64,000 nucleotides of DNA. It comes from Corbicula japonica. Its lineage: Eukaryota > Mollusca > Bivalvia > Venerida > Cyrenidae. The first letter of the stretch is position 1; each line of letters starts with the position of its first letter. Location of the stretch: assembly GCA_038501625.1 (NCBI GenBank), contig JAZAYU010000926.1:1-64000 (forward strand), in the 5' to 3' direction. The position numbers and the translations under genes are program-made. The notes below the pieces were generated by a model. The model did not search any database. It had not been told where the DNA came from and saw only the letters and a program-made list of their open reading frames with translations. This document shows positions 26,939-35,977 of the stretch, in pieces.

Positions 26939-27703
26939 TTAATTAATGTGTTGTGCAATTATCACTTGTTTGCCCATTTCTTCAAACTTTTCTTTAACTT
27001 GTAGTTCTAATGAGGAGTCGCTTACTATAATGTCTATTTCTTCAAACGAACATATTTTGACAGCTCTGGCATTGCCGAATTTTCTTGCTTCGACTACTAG
27101 CACACGAGTTTGAGCTTGTAAAAGCATTTTGCGCATAATGCCTGCTATCATGCTAGAGCTAGAAGTAATGCCACTTTCAAAAGAAAAATTATCAGAACCC
27201 ACAATTGTTATGCGCGGGTAAAAATTATCTAGCTCGTCGATAGTTGCCAAACCAGAAAGTGCATCTTCTTCTGGCACAAACTCCTCTCCCACCAACACAA
27301 AATTTAAATTAGGGTTAGTGCGTGCATAAGGCAAGAATAATGTAGAATTGCTTATAAGTTTAACATTACGTTTTCCATACAAAAATCTACCTATATAAGA
27401 GCAAGTGGTACCGCACGAAATCATGACAGAATCGTCATTGTTAATGAGCGATGCCGCACATTCGGCAAGTTGCAATTTTGTCTCTATGTTTAGAAACATG
27501 CGCTCTAACACTGTCGGGTAATATGCGGGTATGGCTCCACCGCGTACAGAAACAAGCACCCCTTTTTCTAACAACGATGCAAAATCATTGCGTATAGTAT
27601 TTGTCGATACTTCTAGCATTTCGCTTAGCTGTTGCACACCGGTGATAGCACCCTTGGCTAAGTATTGTAAAATTAATTGTTCTCTTTCGCTAAGCTCTAA
27701 CAT
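26939..27703 (-). CDS. DeoR-family transcriptional regulator
   Basis: 254 residues. N-terminal winged helix (LSEREQLILQYLAKGAITGVQQLSEMLEVSTNTIRNDFASLLEKG, then VSVRGGAI) and a DeoR sugar-phosphate sensing domain (MISCGTTCSYIG, LISNSTLF, IVGSDNFSFESGIT, VLVVEARKFG). It is the last gene of the sugar operon and overlaps the Gfo/Idh stop as TAATG, so it is translationally coupled and probably controls this operon in response to a phosphorylated intermediate. Confidence 0.88.
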   Translation of the reverse strand: MLELSEREQLILQYLAKGAITGVQQLSEMLEVSTNTIRNDFASLLEKGVLVSVRGGAIPAYYPTVLERMFLNIETKLQLAECAASLINNDDSVMISCGTTCSYIGRFLYGKRNVKLISNSTLFLPYARTNPNLNFVLVGEEFVPEEDALSGLATIDELDNFYPRITIVGSDNFSFESGITSSSSMIAGIMRKMLLQAQTRVLVVEARKFGNARAVKICSFEEIDIIVSDSSLELQVKEKFEEMGKQVIIAQHIN

Positions 27704-29031
27704 TATATTTTTTCTACAGCTGTGAGTGCAGCCTTGTTGGCGGCAGACTTATAGGCGGCATCAAGCACAAACTGCACCGCCAAGCCATCGTCTATGTTAG
27801 GGCTGGGTTCTGTGTTGTCGACAATACTCTTCAAAAATCTATATTGGTTTTCTGCATGGGTGCGCGTCCAACCTAATATAGATCTTGCAGGGGGAGTATC
27901 AGCACCAGGATAGTCTTGCACACTTTCTATTCTGGTCCACCCACGCTTGCCACCGAAACTTCCCGATGGCGAGCGCTCATCAAAATAATACAGCCAATTG
28001 GCATCCATTAAATCAAATCTTAGAGCACCCTTAGTGGCAAAAATTTCTAAGACTAAATCGTCAAGAGTGCCGGTAGCAAAACGCGAAGTCTCTATAGAGC
28101 CGACAGCGCCGTTTTCCATAGTTGTGTGTAGCCATGCAGCATCATCAACATCTACGGTGCCAAATTCACTGCCTCCTTTTTTGAGGGGGCGCTTGGTAAC
28201 CCAAGTCTTTGTGTGAGCTTGTAATGTTTTGTAGTCACCAACTAAATATTTTATAAGGTCTATAAGGTGCGCCCCCATGTCTACAAGTGCGCCACCGCCA
28301 GACTTGTTGTTTTGCAGTCGCCAACTGAGCGGGCGATTGGCATTTTGATATCCGGTATGGTAATATTTAATATTGTAATGATAAATGTCGCCAAGCTCAC
28401 CCGCATCTATAAGCTCTTTTGCACGCAATATCGCCGGGATAAAACGATAGTTAAATGTCATACCAAATTTTAAGGTTGACTTACCGGTGGCGGGCGCTGG
28501 CTTGCCGGCGATGGGCGTTGACTTACCGGTGGCGGACGCTGGCTTGCCGGCGATGGGCGTTGACTTACCGGTGGCGGACGCTGGCTTGCCGGCGATAGGC
28601 GATGACTTACCGGTGGCGGGCGCTGGCTTGCCGGCGATGGGCGATGACACCCCATTCGCGACCTTTATAAGTGCTGCAATTTCTCTGGCCTCTGCCGCCG
28701 TGTTTGCAAGTGGTTTTTCGCAATAAATATGTTTGTTAGCAGCAATAGCTTTTTTTATAACTGGCAAACGCAAATAGTTTGGCAGGCAACAGTCTATGAC
28801 ATTAATATTTTTGTCAGTTAAAAACTCGTCAACATTACTATAGGCCTTAAGATAGCGCCCTTCTTGCTGTGCTTTTTTCGCACTTTCAGCATTGCTTGTG
28901 CATACACCAACTAGCTCTAAGTTCAAATTATCTCTTGCATAAAACTGTGGAATCTCGTGATAGCACAGTGTGTGCACTTTTCCTATGCTACCATAACCCA
29001 GTAACCCTATCCCTAATTTAGTATTGTTCAT
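27703..29031 (-). CDS. Gfo/Idh/MocA-family oxidoreductase with tandem-repeat insert
   Basis: 442 residues. Rossmann motif GLLGYGSIGKVH, the family signature EKPLANTAAEAREIA and C-terminal sugar-binding half (GGGALVDMGAHLIDLIKYL). NAD(P)-dependent oxidation or reduction of a sugar or cyclitol. Residues about 127-185 are a foreign-looking insert of four 14-residue units (SSPIAGKPAPATGK and variants) between the helix after EKPLA and the strand LKFGMTFNYRF, where homologues have a short turn. Without the insert the length is normal. Neighbours imply a role in a keto-sugar or inositol-like pathway; exact substrate unknown. Confidence 0.88.
   Translation of the reverse strand: MNNTKLGIGLLGYGSIGKVHTLCYHEIPQFYARDNLNLELVGVCTSNAESAKKAQQEGRYLKAYSNVDEFLTDKNINVIDCCLPNYLRLPVIKKAIAANKHIYCEKPLANTAAEAREIAALIKVANGVSSPIAGKPAPATGKSSPIAGKPASATGKSTPIAGKPASATGKSTPIAGKPAPATGKSTLKFGMTFNYRFIPAILRAKELIDAGELGDIYHYNIKYYHTGYQNANRPLSWRLQNNKSGGGALVDMGAHLIDLIKYLVGDYKTLQAHTKTWVTKRPLKKGGSEFGTVDVDDAAWLHTTMENGAVGSIETSRFATGTLDDLVLEIFATKGALRFDLMDANWLYYFDERSPSGSFGGKRGWTRIESVQDYPGADTPPARSILGWTRTHAENQYRFLKSIVDNTEPSPNIDDGLAVQFVLDAAYKSAANKAALTAVEKI
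28480..28647. repeat. 42-bp tandem repeat, 4 copies, in frame inside the Gfo/Idh gene
   Basis: Four 42-bp units (14 codons) with a few third-base and Pro/Ser, Ser/Thr differences. GC-rich compared with the surrounding gene. Encodes a Gly/Lys/Pro/Ala-rich loop. Confidence 0.95.
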
Positions 29032-29041
29032 TTCTTCTCCT

Positions 29042-29122
29042 TATATATGTACAAAATTTCGCGCTCAATATATATGTACAAAATTTCGCGCTCAATATAT
29101 ATGTACAAAATTTCGCGCTCAA
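29042..29122. repeat. 27-bp tandem repeat, 3 copies
   Basis: Three copies of a 27-bp unit containing ATGTACAAAATTTCGCGCTC, followed by two 12-bp units (AAACTAACGCTC). Fills the gap between the GMC oxidoreductase and Gfo/Idh genes. Confidence 0.93.
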
Positions 29123-29168
29123 ACTAACGCTCAAACTAACGCTCAAACCTAGTGTGCAGTTTGCACAC

Positions 29169-30803
29169 CTATTTACCAACCTTATATTTACTAGCCAAAT
29201 AAGCCCCTACCCTTAATGCATTTGCAGCCACCGTTAGTGCAGGGTTTACCGCAGCCGATGATGGAAATACACTTGCGTCTACAACATATAAATTGTCTAT
29301 GTCGAAACTTTTGCACCACTTATCAAGAGGGCTAGTCTTGGGGTCAGTTCCAAAGCGTATAGTTCCGCATTGATGCTGCACCGAATATAGATCTCGCAAA
29401 TCAGTATGCACCCAATGATAGCCAATTTTTTTTAGCACGCGTGTAAACTTAGCAATCATTTCTTTGTGTGTGTCTATATTATTATAATGTTTTATCAATT
29501 GTATTTTGTTATCTTTGGTTATTAAAATGCGGTTTTCTGGTAGAGGATAATCTTCTGTCATTACCCAAAACTCGGTGCTATGTGTCGCAATAAATTTTCT
29601 TAACATTCTAATATATGCAAGTTTGTGTGTCTCTAAATTTTCTGGCTTAATTTTACCACGCATTTGTATGCTACCCATCCACCCGCCATTTTTTCCAGAT
29701 TCAAAATAATAATCATTAATTGCCAGTGTTTTTTGAAACACCGTGGGGTTTTTCTTAAATATGTTAAGGGCAATAATTACCGAATTAATATGTGTCATAT
29801 AATTGCGCCCCACTTGCCCGCTAGAGTTAGCCAAGCCCTTGACAAAGTGTGGGCTTTTTGAGCGTAGCAATAGCAAAGCGGAGTTCAGTGCGCCCGCAGC
29901 TAAAATTATTACTCTTCCTGAAACTTCTGTTGCCTGCCCGTTGCGTATAACTTGCAATTTTTTGATTTGATTTTTTTTTGCACCCGCACCCGCACCCGCA
30001 CCCGCACCCGCGCCCGCACTTGAAACTTGTCCTGTGCCCGCACCCGCGCCCGCACCCGCACTTGAAACTTGTCCTGTGCCCGCACCCGCGCCCGCACTTG
30101 AAACTTGTCCTGTGCCCGCACACTCCAATTTTTCTACATATGCATTAGTCCACAACTCCACATTCTTATGTTTTTCGAGCACGGGCTTGATAAAACTTAC
30201 CTCGGCATCGTGCTTGGCTTTAATTCTGCAGGGATAACCATCGCAAGCACTACCCTTTTTACATTTATCAGTGTTTATCGCCATGGGCAAATGAAAAGGA
30301 TGCAAGCCCGAAGTTCGTAACTTATCAGCAAGCTCTTGTATATAAGCTTCGTGTTCTCGTGCAGCAAAAGCATAGTCGCCTCTTGGTGGCTCGCTAGGGT
30401 CTTCTCCAATTTTGCCACAGACATGCATCAACTTTTCTGCCTTATCGTAAAACGGAGCAAGCTCTGCGTAAGTGATAGGCCAAGCGGGGCTAGTGCCTTT
30501 ACTAAATTTTTGCTCTTCAAAATCTTTGGTTCTAAATCTATATGCGCTACCACCAAAGACTTTGCTATTGCCCCCCACATGATAATACATGCGCGGAGTA
30601 AACTCCTGTTTATTGCTGTCTATAAACTTATCATCACAGCTATACCGCTTATCAACAAACATTGCCTTGGCGTCCCAATTTTCTTTTTCTGGCTTAAGAT
30701 ATGAGCCCCGTTCAAGCACCAAGATAGAGGCTCCAGTTTGAGCTAACTCTATCAAACAGGCACCTCCACCAACACCCGAACCTATAATGATAAAATCGTA
30801 CAT
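29169..30803 (-). CDS. GMC-family FAD oxidoreductase with repetitive insert
   Basis: 544 residues. FAD motif IIGSGVGGGACLIELA, GGNSKVFGGSAYRF, and the C-terminal GMC signature VVDASVFPSSAAVNPALTVAANALR with the preceding HQCGTIRFG. The form resembles sugar 3-dehydrogenase-type GMC enzymes, which oxidise a hydroxyl of a glycoside, but no signal peptide is present, so it is probably cytoplasmic. Residues about 229-275 are an insert of three TGQVSSAGAGAG-type units in a beta hairpin of the substrate domain. Fits an oxidation step for the operon's imported sugar. Confidence 0.88.
   Translation of the reverse strand: MYDFIIIGSGVGGGACLIELAQTGASILVLERGSYLKPEKENWDAKAMFVDKRYSCDDKFIDSNKQEFTPRMYYHVGGNSKVFGGSAYRFRTKDFEEQKFSKGTSPAWPITYAELAPFYDKAEKLMHVCGKIGEDPSEPPRGDYAFAAREHEAYIQELADKLRTSGLHPFHLPMAINTDKCKKGSACDGYPCRIKAKHDAEVSFIKPVLEKHKNVELWTNAYVEKLECAGTGQVSSAGAGAGTGQVSSAGAGAGAGTGQVSSAGAGAGAGAGAGAKKNQIKKLQVIRNGQATEVSGRVIILAAGALNSALLLLRSKSPHFVKGLANSSGQVGRNYMTHINSVIIALNIFKKNPTVFQKTLAINDYYFESGKNGGWMGSIQMRGKIKPENLETHKLAYIRMLRKFIATHSTEFWVMTEDYPLPENRILITKDNKIQLIKHYNNIDTHKEMIAKFTRVLKKIGYHWVHTDLRDLYSVQHQCGTIRFGTDPKTSPLDKWCKSFDIDNLYVVDASVFPSSAAVNPALTVAANALRVGAYLASKYKVGK
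29979..30119. repeat. In-frame Ala/Gly-rich repeat insert in the GMC gene
   Basis: Three TGQVSSAGAG units of differing length with runs of a GCGGGT hexanucleotide (Ala-Gly). About 47 codons, strongly GC-rich, inserted between VEKLE and the strand KKLQVIRNGQ. Confidence 0.93.
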
Positions 30804-30827
30804 TAGCAGTATACTTGTTATTATAAA

Positions 30828-31625
30828 TTAAGCTTTAAGCCCAGTGGCTGTTCTATACTTATTGCTTGCCTCTATCATTACATCGCGAAGTTTCTTTACG
30901 CCCGCAGCTATCTTGCCACTGCCGGGTTGAAACTTACCGTCGGGTCCCTTTAACAGCGGAGAAGAAAACTCGCCAACTGTCATGCCTTGCTTAATAAATT
31001 CGGCAACATTACCTGCGTTCAGCCCACCATCTTCCATAATTTCCATGCGTTTTTCTAAACCAGCACCTTTTACCATGGTGTGCATCTGCTTTAAATTGCC
31101 AGGCATTAAACTCATATCCATAGAGTGGGGAGTCTTGCCTGACTCTCGTTGCCAGAATACCGCCCTACTTTCGTACTCTATAATAGAAATAAAATCGAGC
31201 ATATACTGCTCAAAACAACTGATGGGCGTACCCTGCCATGCCCACACACCAGCTTTTAGATTTAACTTATCGGTAATATAAGAAACCGATTGCATAGTCA
31301 TTTCTAAACTTGTTTCAACAGGCACAGTAATTAAATTTACCCCTAAGTCTGCTAACTGGTCAAACACATCAAAACCCGGTCTGTACATTTGAAGTTGAGC
31401 TTCAATCTCTAACTTTGTATGTTTTCGAGTTGCTTCAATAATATCAAAGCCACCTCGAGGCATGCCAAAATCCATGTATTTGCCGTCGCGAACTTCTATG
31501 TGTATCCAGTCTACACCGCCAGCTTCTAGCTCTTCGACTTGCGCGCCCAACACACCATAATCTGCCCAAAATAATCCCGCAGCAATTTTGCATTGCTGAC
31601 TTACTTTTCCTATTGTATCTTTCAT
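30828..31625 (-). CDS. Ribulose-phosphate 3-epimerase-like TIM-barrel protein, diverged active site
   Basis: 265 residues with the epimerase fold pattern: KIAAGLFWADYGVLGAQVEEL, WIHIEVRDGKYMDFGMPRGG, MEDGGLNAGNVAEFIKQG. Compared with ordinary epimerases the first His is kept and the final Asp (EDGG) is kept, but HxD has become HIE and the DVHLM His appears as Gln (EAQLQM). Two of four metal ligands thus look altered, so a different sugar substrate or reaction is likely. A Shine-Dalgarno-like AGGAGG is upstream. Operon position between ROK kinase and GMC oxidoreductase. Confidence 0.7.
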   Translation of the reverse strand: MKDTIGKVSQQCKIAAGLFWADYGVLGAQVEELEAGGVDWIHIEVRDGKYMDFGMPRGGFDIIEATRKHTKLEIEAQLQMYRPGFDVFDQLADLGVNLITVPVETSLEMTMQSVSYITDKLNLKAGVWAWQGTPISCFEQYMLDFISIIEYESRAVFWQRESGKTPHSMDMSLMPGNLKQMHTMVKGAGLEKRMEIMEDGGLNAGNVAEFIKQGMTVGEFSSPLLKGPDGKFQPGSGKIAAGVKKLRDVMIEASNKYRTATGLKA

Positions 31626-31731
31626 AGATAACCTCCTAAAAATTTTTCTATAATTTTACTATTCATAATAATGTACTTTTGACACGCCCTTTGCTATGCC
31701 TTTGCTATGCCTTGGTGTACAGTGCCATCTT

Positions 31732-32697
31732 CTATATTCCAAAATTTGCTATGTGATAGCAACCTAATAATGCTGCATCATCACCCAAAGTGCTAGCAAC
31801 TATTTTTACATTGTTGGCAACTTCAGCAAACGCATACTTAGGCATCTCTGCCCGTGCATAATCTAAAAATAAATCGCCAATTTTTACCACGCTACTCCCC
31901 ACTACAAATAGGTCTATGTCTAGCACCATTGCCAAAGACCCTATCAGCACGCCCAAGGCTTTGCCAGCTTGTTCTATAACTTTAAGCGCTATGGGGTCTT
32001 TGTTGTTGGCAAGATCTCCGATAAGCTTGCCATCTATTTTTTGTTTGGGGAGGGGCACTCCTGCTTCTTTACAAAATTTTTTGTAAAAGTGTATAAGCGA
32101 TGGACCTGACATATACGACTGTGCATTACCCTTAATTTCAGTTGCGCCCGGGTCACCGTTAAAGTCTAATGTAATGTGCCCCACTTCTCCCGCATAATTA
32201 TGCTGCCCCCTGTAAATTTTATTATTTATAATAATGGCACCGCCAACCCCCGAGCCGACAACTATGTATACCATGTCAGAAACAGCGGACAATTTTTTGT
32301 CGGCCACGCCAGCCACACTCACCATTCCATACTTGTATTCGCCAATAGCAGAGACTTTTGCGTCGTGGTCTAGCACTACAGGTATACCTGTGCGTTCTGC
32401 AAGCACATCTCTAAGCGGAGCAAATCCCCAATCAAAATTTACAGAGTTAAGCATCTGTCCAGTTATTACATTGATGGGGCCGGGTGCACATATACCAATT
32501 TTACATTGTTCTTTTTTTATAGACAGTTCGCCAAGCACACTTTCAATTAACGCAACTGTATTGCCCAAAGCGTTTTCAAAGCCCTTTTCTTTTTCTGTTA
32601 AAATTTGTTTTCTAAAAATAATATTGTGTTCTTGGTCTAAAATACCCAGCAATATTTTTGTTGCCCCTAAATCTATAGAAATAGTAAATTTTTTCAT
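31732..32697 (-). CDS. ROK-family sugar kinase
   Basis: 321 residues. N-terminal phosphate motif ISIDLGATKILLGILD, catalytic region VPVVLDHDAKVSAIGEYKYG, VVGSGVGGAIIINNKIYRG and GEVGHITLDF. The cysteine-rich zinc motif of many ROK kinases (CxCGxxGC) is missing; the equivalent reads PGATEIKGNAQSYMSG. Phosphorylates a hexose or derivative with ATP. Starts 2 nt after the ADH stop, indicating translational coupling. Confidence 0.85.
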   Translation of the reverse strand: MKKFTISIDLGATKILLGILDQEHNIIFRKQILTEKEKGFENALGNTVALIESVLGELSIKKEQCKIGICAPGPINVITGQMLNSVNFDWGFAPLRDVLAERTGIPVVLDHDAKVSAIGEYKYGMVSVAGVADKKLSAVSDMVYIVVGSGVGGAIIINNKIYRGQHNYAGEVGHITLDFNGDPGATEIKGNAQSYMSGPSLIHFYKKFCKEAGVPLPKQKIDGKLIGDLANNKDPIALKVIEQAGKALGVLIGSLAMVLDIDLFVVGSSVVKIGDLFLDYARAEMPKYAFAEVANNVKIVASTLGDDAALLGCYHIANFGI

Positions 32698-32698
32698 C

Positions 32699-33892
32699 TT
32701 ATTTCTTTATGTCAATAATAACCTTCATACCTTCGGCAGCTCTCATCACTTCTATGCCCTTCATAACATTATCTAGGCCAAACCTATGGCTAATAAGTAT
32801 TGATGGCTTTACCACACCTGTTTCTAAAATATTTAGTGTATCAATAAATGGAGTTAGCCCTACAAAGGTACCATGCACAGTAATATCTTTGCGTGTAATG
32901 TGATACTGCTCTATGCTTGATTGTTGCCCCGACTTAAGTCCAAATAAAATTGCTTGCCCACCGCGTCTTGCTGCCTGTGCGCAGGTTGCAATTTGATTGC
33001 CCACCGCATCAACAACCAAGTCTGCCTGTAAGTCATTAAGCACACTGTCTAGTTTTGCTTTCTCTAATTTTATATTAATTGTGTGCATCCTCTCTATACT
33101 TTTATAAAAAGCAAGCCGTGCATCAGAAATATCTAATATGTAAATTTTGCCTGCCCCCATTGCTTTAAGCAACAGTGCAAAAAGCGCACCCATGGGGCCA
33201 CCGCCAACTATGGCCACCGTGCTGCCCGCACTCCAATGCACTCTGGCAACCGCACCAACAACACAGCTTAACGGTTCAAAAAACACCGCATCGTCTAAAG
33301 GCAGGGCATCAGAAATTTTGTAGAGTGCAATGTCTGGTAGTGCAATGTAGGGAGCAAAGGCCCCGTCTCGGGTAGTGCCCACAGTTTGATAATTTGTACA
33401 TTGATTTTGAATTCCACGGCGACAGTTGTCACATTTTTGGCATAATAAACGCGGCGCTATCACCACGCGGTCACCGAGTTTCAATGTGCCTGCATCAGAT
33501 TTTAAGTTGTTTTCACTTGCTGTGGAGGTTGCCTGGGAGGGGGCGGTGCTAGACTTTGCAGAACTGTTCTTTGTCGCGCCTGTTGCGCTGTTCTTTGTCG
33601 CGCCTGTTGCGCTGTTCTTTGTCGCGCTTTCGCTGTTCTTTGTCGCACCTGTTGCGCTGTTCTTTGTCGCGCGTTCGCTATAAATTTCTTTGACAACACC
33701 CACTCCTTCGTGGCCTATAATTATGCCATCTTTTGCTTTATGTAAGGGAGGTACCGCCAAAATATTAAGATCAGTGCCACACACTCCACAGGCAATAAGT
33801 TCAACCAATACATTATTAGTGCTATCAGTCACCGGCATAGGGCATTCTTGATAAGAAAGTACTCCGTTACCTAAAAAAACATCTGCTTTCAT
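32699..33892 (-). CDS. Zinc-dependent medium-chain dehydrogenase with tandem-repeat insert
   Basis: 397 residues. CGVCGTDLN and GHEGVGVV give the catalytic zinc ligands, CQKCDNCRRGIQNQC the structural zinc site, and AIVGGGPMGALFALLLKAMG the NAD motif: a sorbitol/threonine dehydrogenase-type polyol enzyme. Residues about 73-135 are an insert of eight-residue units (ATKNSATG) and a Ser/Thr/Ala tail between GVVKEI and LKLGDRV, where homologues have about 12 residues. Starts from an apparently leaderless ATG, so it also has its own promoter inside the operon. Confidence 0.88.
   Translation of the reverse strand: MKADVFLGNGVLSYQECPMPVTDSTNNVLVELIACGVCGTDLNILAVPPLHKAKDGIIIGHEGVGVVKEIYSERATKNSATGATKNSESATKNSATGATKNSATGATKNSSAKSSTAPSQATSTASENNLKSDAGTLKLGDRVVIAPRLLCQKCDNCRRGIQNQCTNYQTVGTTRDGAFAPYIALPDIALYKISDALPLDDAVFFEPLSCVVGAVARVHWSAGSTVAIVGGGPMGALFALLLKAMGAGKIYILDISDARLAFYKSIERMHTINIKLEKAKLDSVLNDLQADLVVDAVGNQIATCAQAARRGGQAILFGLKSGQQSSIEQYHITRKDITVHGTFVGLTPFIDTLNILETGVVKPSILISHRFGLDNVMKGIEVMRAAEGMKVIIDIKK
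33557..33680. repeat. 24-bp tandem repeat, about 5 copies, in frame inside the ADH gene
   Basis: Units of GCTGTTCTTTGTCGCGCCTG plus four bases (plus strand), some shortened, encoding ATKNSATG on the minus strand. Confidence 0.93.
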
Positions 33893-33898
33893 GCTTTT

Positions 33899-33904
33899 AT
33901 TATA
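33899..33904 (-). promoter_or_regulatory. -10 box of a leaderless promoter internal to the sugar operon
   Basis: On the minus strand TATAAT, 6 nt, then ATG 33892. TTGCAA (33922-33927) sits at a 17-bp spacing as -35. Confidence 0.62.
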
Positions 33905-34063
33905 AGAAGTTTGCGTTTTCTTTGCAATATCATTTGAGATTTTTTACACTTTTAATTAGTATTTATTGTAATTATAGGTAGTAAATATTGTAATTTTAGA
34001 TGGCAAAAGTTGCATTGCGTCGCACGAGCGCTGCTTGCTGAACATTTTTGCTAAAAGTAAGAT

Positions 34064-34948
34064 TTATTCTTTCACTGCGCCAGCCACAAGGCCTCGCACA
34101 AAAAATTTGCCAGAGATAATATAGACAATCAAGGTGGGGAGCGCAGCAATGATGGCGCCCGCAAAATCTACATTGTATTCTTTTACGCCTGTAGAAGTAT
34201 TTACCAAGTTGTTAAGCGCTACTGTCATGGGTTGTGCTTTACTGCCTCCGAATGAAACCCCAAACAAAAAATCGTTCCAAATATTAGTAAACTGCCACAC
34301 AAAAGATACTGTAATAATAGGTAAAGAAAGCGGCAACATTATCAAAAAGAAAATTTTAAAAAAGCCCGCACCATCTACCTTGGCAGCTTGCACCAAAGAT
34401 GCGGGCAAAGCACTGAACGAGTTTCTAAAAAACAAAGTTGTAAACCCTATACCATAAATTACATGGGTAAGCACCAACCCCGGTACAGATCCAGCCATAT
34501 TCAAGGCCCGCAAAGTTCTGGCCATGGGGATAAGCACTATTTGAAATGGTATAAAACATCCAAATAATAACAAGGCAAAAAAGATATTATCACCCTTAAA
34601 TCTCCATTGAGTAAGCACATAACCATTTAAGGCACCTAAGATAACAGAAATTGAAACCGCGGGCAAAGTGATAAAAATTGAATTAAGAAAGTATGGCTTT
34701 AAGCCCGTAGCATTTACCCCTACTTGGGCATATTTCCATGCTTTAAGCCATGGTTCAAAAGTTATTTTTTTAGGAAATAGTATCAAATTACCTGCATATA
34801 TCTCGTCTAAATTTTTTAAAGAGTTAAATATCATTACCACAAGAGGTATTAAAAAATAAAGTGCAAAAAGTATAAGCCCTGTATAAATTAATACTCTTTG
34901 TATTATTTTTATTGTTCTTGCTTTTTGCTCTGTTATCATTGTGTTCAT
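34064..34948 (-). CDS. Sugar ABC transporter permease (MalG type, CUT1)
   Basis: 294 residues, six membrane helices. The EAA loop reads FSALPASLVQAAKVDGAGFFKIFFLIMLPLS, contacting the ATPase. Second permease of the binding-protein importer encoded at 35978-37264. No ATPase gene is in the operon, so a shared MsmX/UgpC-type ATPase encoded elsewhere is expected. 10 bp after the MalF-type gene. Confidence 0.92.
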   Translation of the reverse strand: MNTMITEQKARTIKIIQRVLIYTGLILFALYFLIPLVVMIFNSLKNLDEIYAGNLILFPKKITFEPWLKAWKYAQVGVNATGLKPYFLNSIFITLPAVSISVILGALNGYVLTQWRFKGDNIFFALLLFGCFIPFQIVLIPMARTLRALNMAGSVPGLVLTHVIYGIGFTTLFFRNSFSALPASLVQAAKVDGAGFFKIFFLIMLPLSLPIITVSFVWQFTNIWNDFLFGVSFGGSKAQPMTVALNNLVNTSTGVKEYNVDFAGAIIAALPTLIVYIISGKFFVRGLVAGAVKE

Positions 34949-34958
34949 AATTTACCTT

Positions 34959-35843
34959 TTAATTTTGGTGTTTAGTTTCTATTCTTAAATAAGGTATTAC
35001 TATAATTGAAATAGCTATAAGCATCATAAATGCAGCAGTCGACCCTATGCCCATTTGATCTCGGGTAAAATAATACGAATATATAAAAGTAGACGGCATT
35101 TCTGTAGAGCGCCCCGGACCACCATTTGTAAGTGCAATAATAAGATCATAAGACTTAATAACAAGGTGTGCTAAAATAACAAATGCAGAAAGTATAGACG
35201 GCAATAATTGTGGAATAATAACTTTACTATACATAGTAAAAGTGTTTGCCCCATCCATACTTGCAGCTTCTATCATGGCGCCATCTATACCACGCAGACC
35301 CGCTAAAAATATTGCCATTATAAAGCCCGAAGCTTGCCAAATGGCGGCTATAATTACACAATAAATTGCAAGTTCGTTTGTTTTAATCCAGGTAAATTCA
35401 AAACTTTCCCAGCCAAAACTTCGCATAATATGTTGTAGTCCTACGCCAGGGTCTAGTAACCATTTCCATGCTGTACCTGTTACAATAAAAGATATTGCCA
35501 TAGGATACAAATAAATTGAACGCAATACATTTTCACCCAATACTTTTTGGTTAATCAATATGGCTAAAAATAACCCCAAGACTATGCAAATAGTAATATA
35601 TAACACACTAAATATAGCTAGATTTTTTAATGCTATAATCCAAGTTTCAAAATTAAAAAGCTTAATATAGTTTGTTATACCTACCCAATCAAAAGTTACA
35701 AATCTTTTAGAATTAGTAAATGATAAAAATATAGTAAAGATAATAAACCCATATACACAGACTATAGTCATTAATATACTAGGAAAAATTACAATCTTTG
35801 GAATAAAATCACTTAAGTTAAATTTTTTACTTTGTATTTTCAT
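34959..35843 (-). CDS. Sugar ABC transporter permease (MalF type, CUT1)
   Basis: 294 residues, six membrane helices, EAA loop RGIDGAMIEAASMDGANTFTMYSKVIIPQL. Forms a heterodimer with the MalG-type permease. Follows the solute-binding protein gene after 134 bp that contain a strong hairpin, so it is probably expressed at a lower level than the binding protein. Confidence 0.92.
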   Translation of the reverse strand: MKIQSKKFNLSDFIPKIVIFPSILMTIVCVYGFIIFTIFLSFTNSKRFVTFDWVGITNYIKLFNFETWIIALKNLAIFSVLYITICIVLGLFLAILINQKVLGENVLRSIYLYPMAISFIVTGTAWKWLLDPGVGLQHIMRSFGWESFEFTWIKTNELAIYCVIIAAIWQASGFIMAIFLAGLRGIDGAMIEAASMDGANTFTMYSKVIIPQLLPSILSAFVILAHLVIKSYDLIIALTNGGPGRSTEMPSTFIYSYYFTRDQMGIGSTAAFMMLIAISIIVIPYLRIETKHQN

Positions 35844-35845
35844 TT

Positions 35846-35895
35846 TATTATTATCTTTGATTTTAATTATTATTATTATCTTTGATTTTAATTAT
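35846..35895. repeat. AT-rich tandem repeat, 2 copies of about 27 bp
   Basis: Two copies containing TTATTATCTTTGATTTTAAT directly upstream of the MalF-type permease start. Confidence 0.8.
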
Positions 35896-35924
35896 ATGTA
35901 AAATTAAAATTTAATGTTTTAAAA

Positions 35925-35950
35925 AAGTGGTGTTGAAACCAACACCACTT
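35925..35950 (-). terminator. Hairpin with U-tract between binding protein and permeases
   Basis: AAGTGGTGTTG pairs with CAACACCACTT (11 bp, 4-nt loop). On the minus strand it is followed by six T residues. It lies 28 bp after the solute-binding protein stop, so it is probably a partial terminator or mRNA stabiliser that favours the binding protein over the permeases. Confidence 0.8.
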
Positions 35951-35977
35951 ATAATATTTTATTTAATAATATTAAAA

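Noticed and set aside
28470..28726. Open frames through the 42-bp repeat on both strands (Pro/Ser-rich and Ala/Gly-rich)
   Set aside because: A 42-bp period keeps all six frames open; only the Gfo/Idh frame continues into conserved sequence on both sides.
29827..30237. Cys/Arg/Gly-rich and Pro/Ala-rich open frames around the GMC insert, one resembling a cysteine-rich repeat protein
   Set aside because: They are alternative frames of the GC-rich hexanucleotide repeat inside the GMC gene, without ribosome-binding sites.
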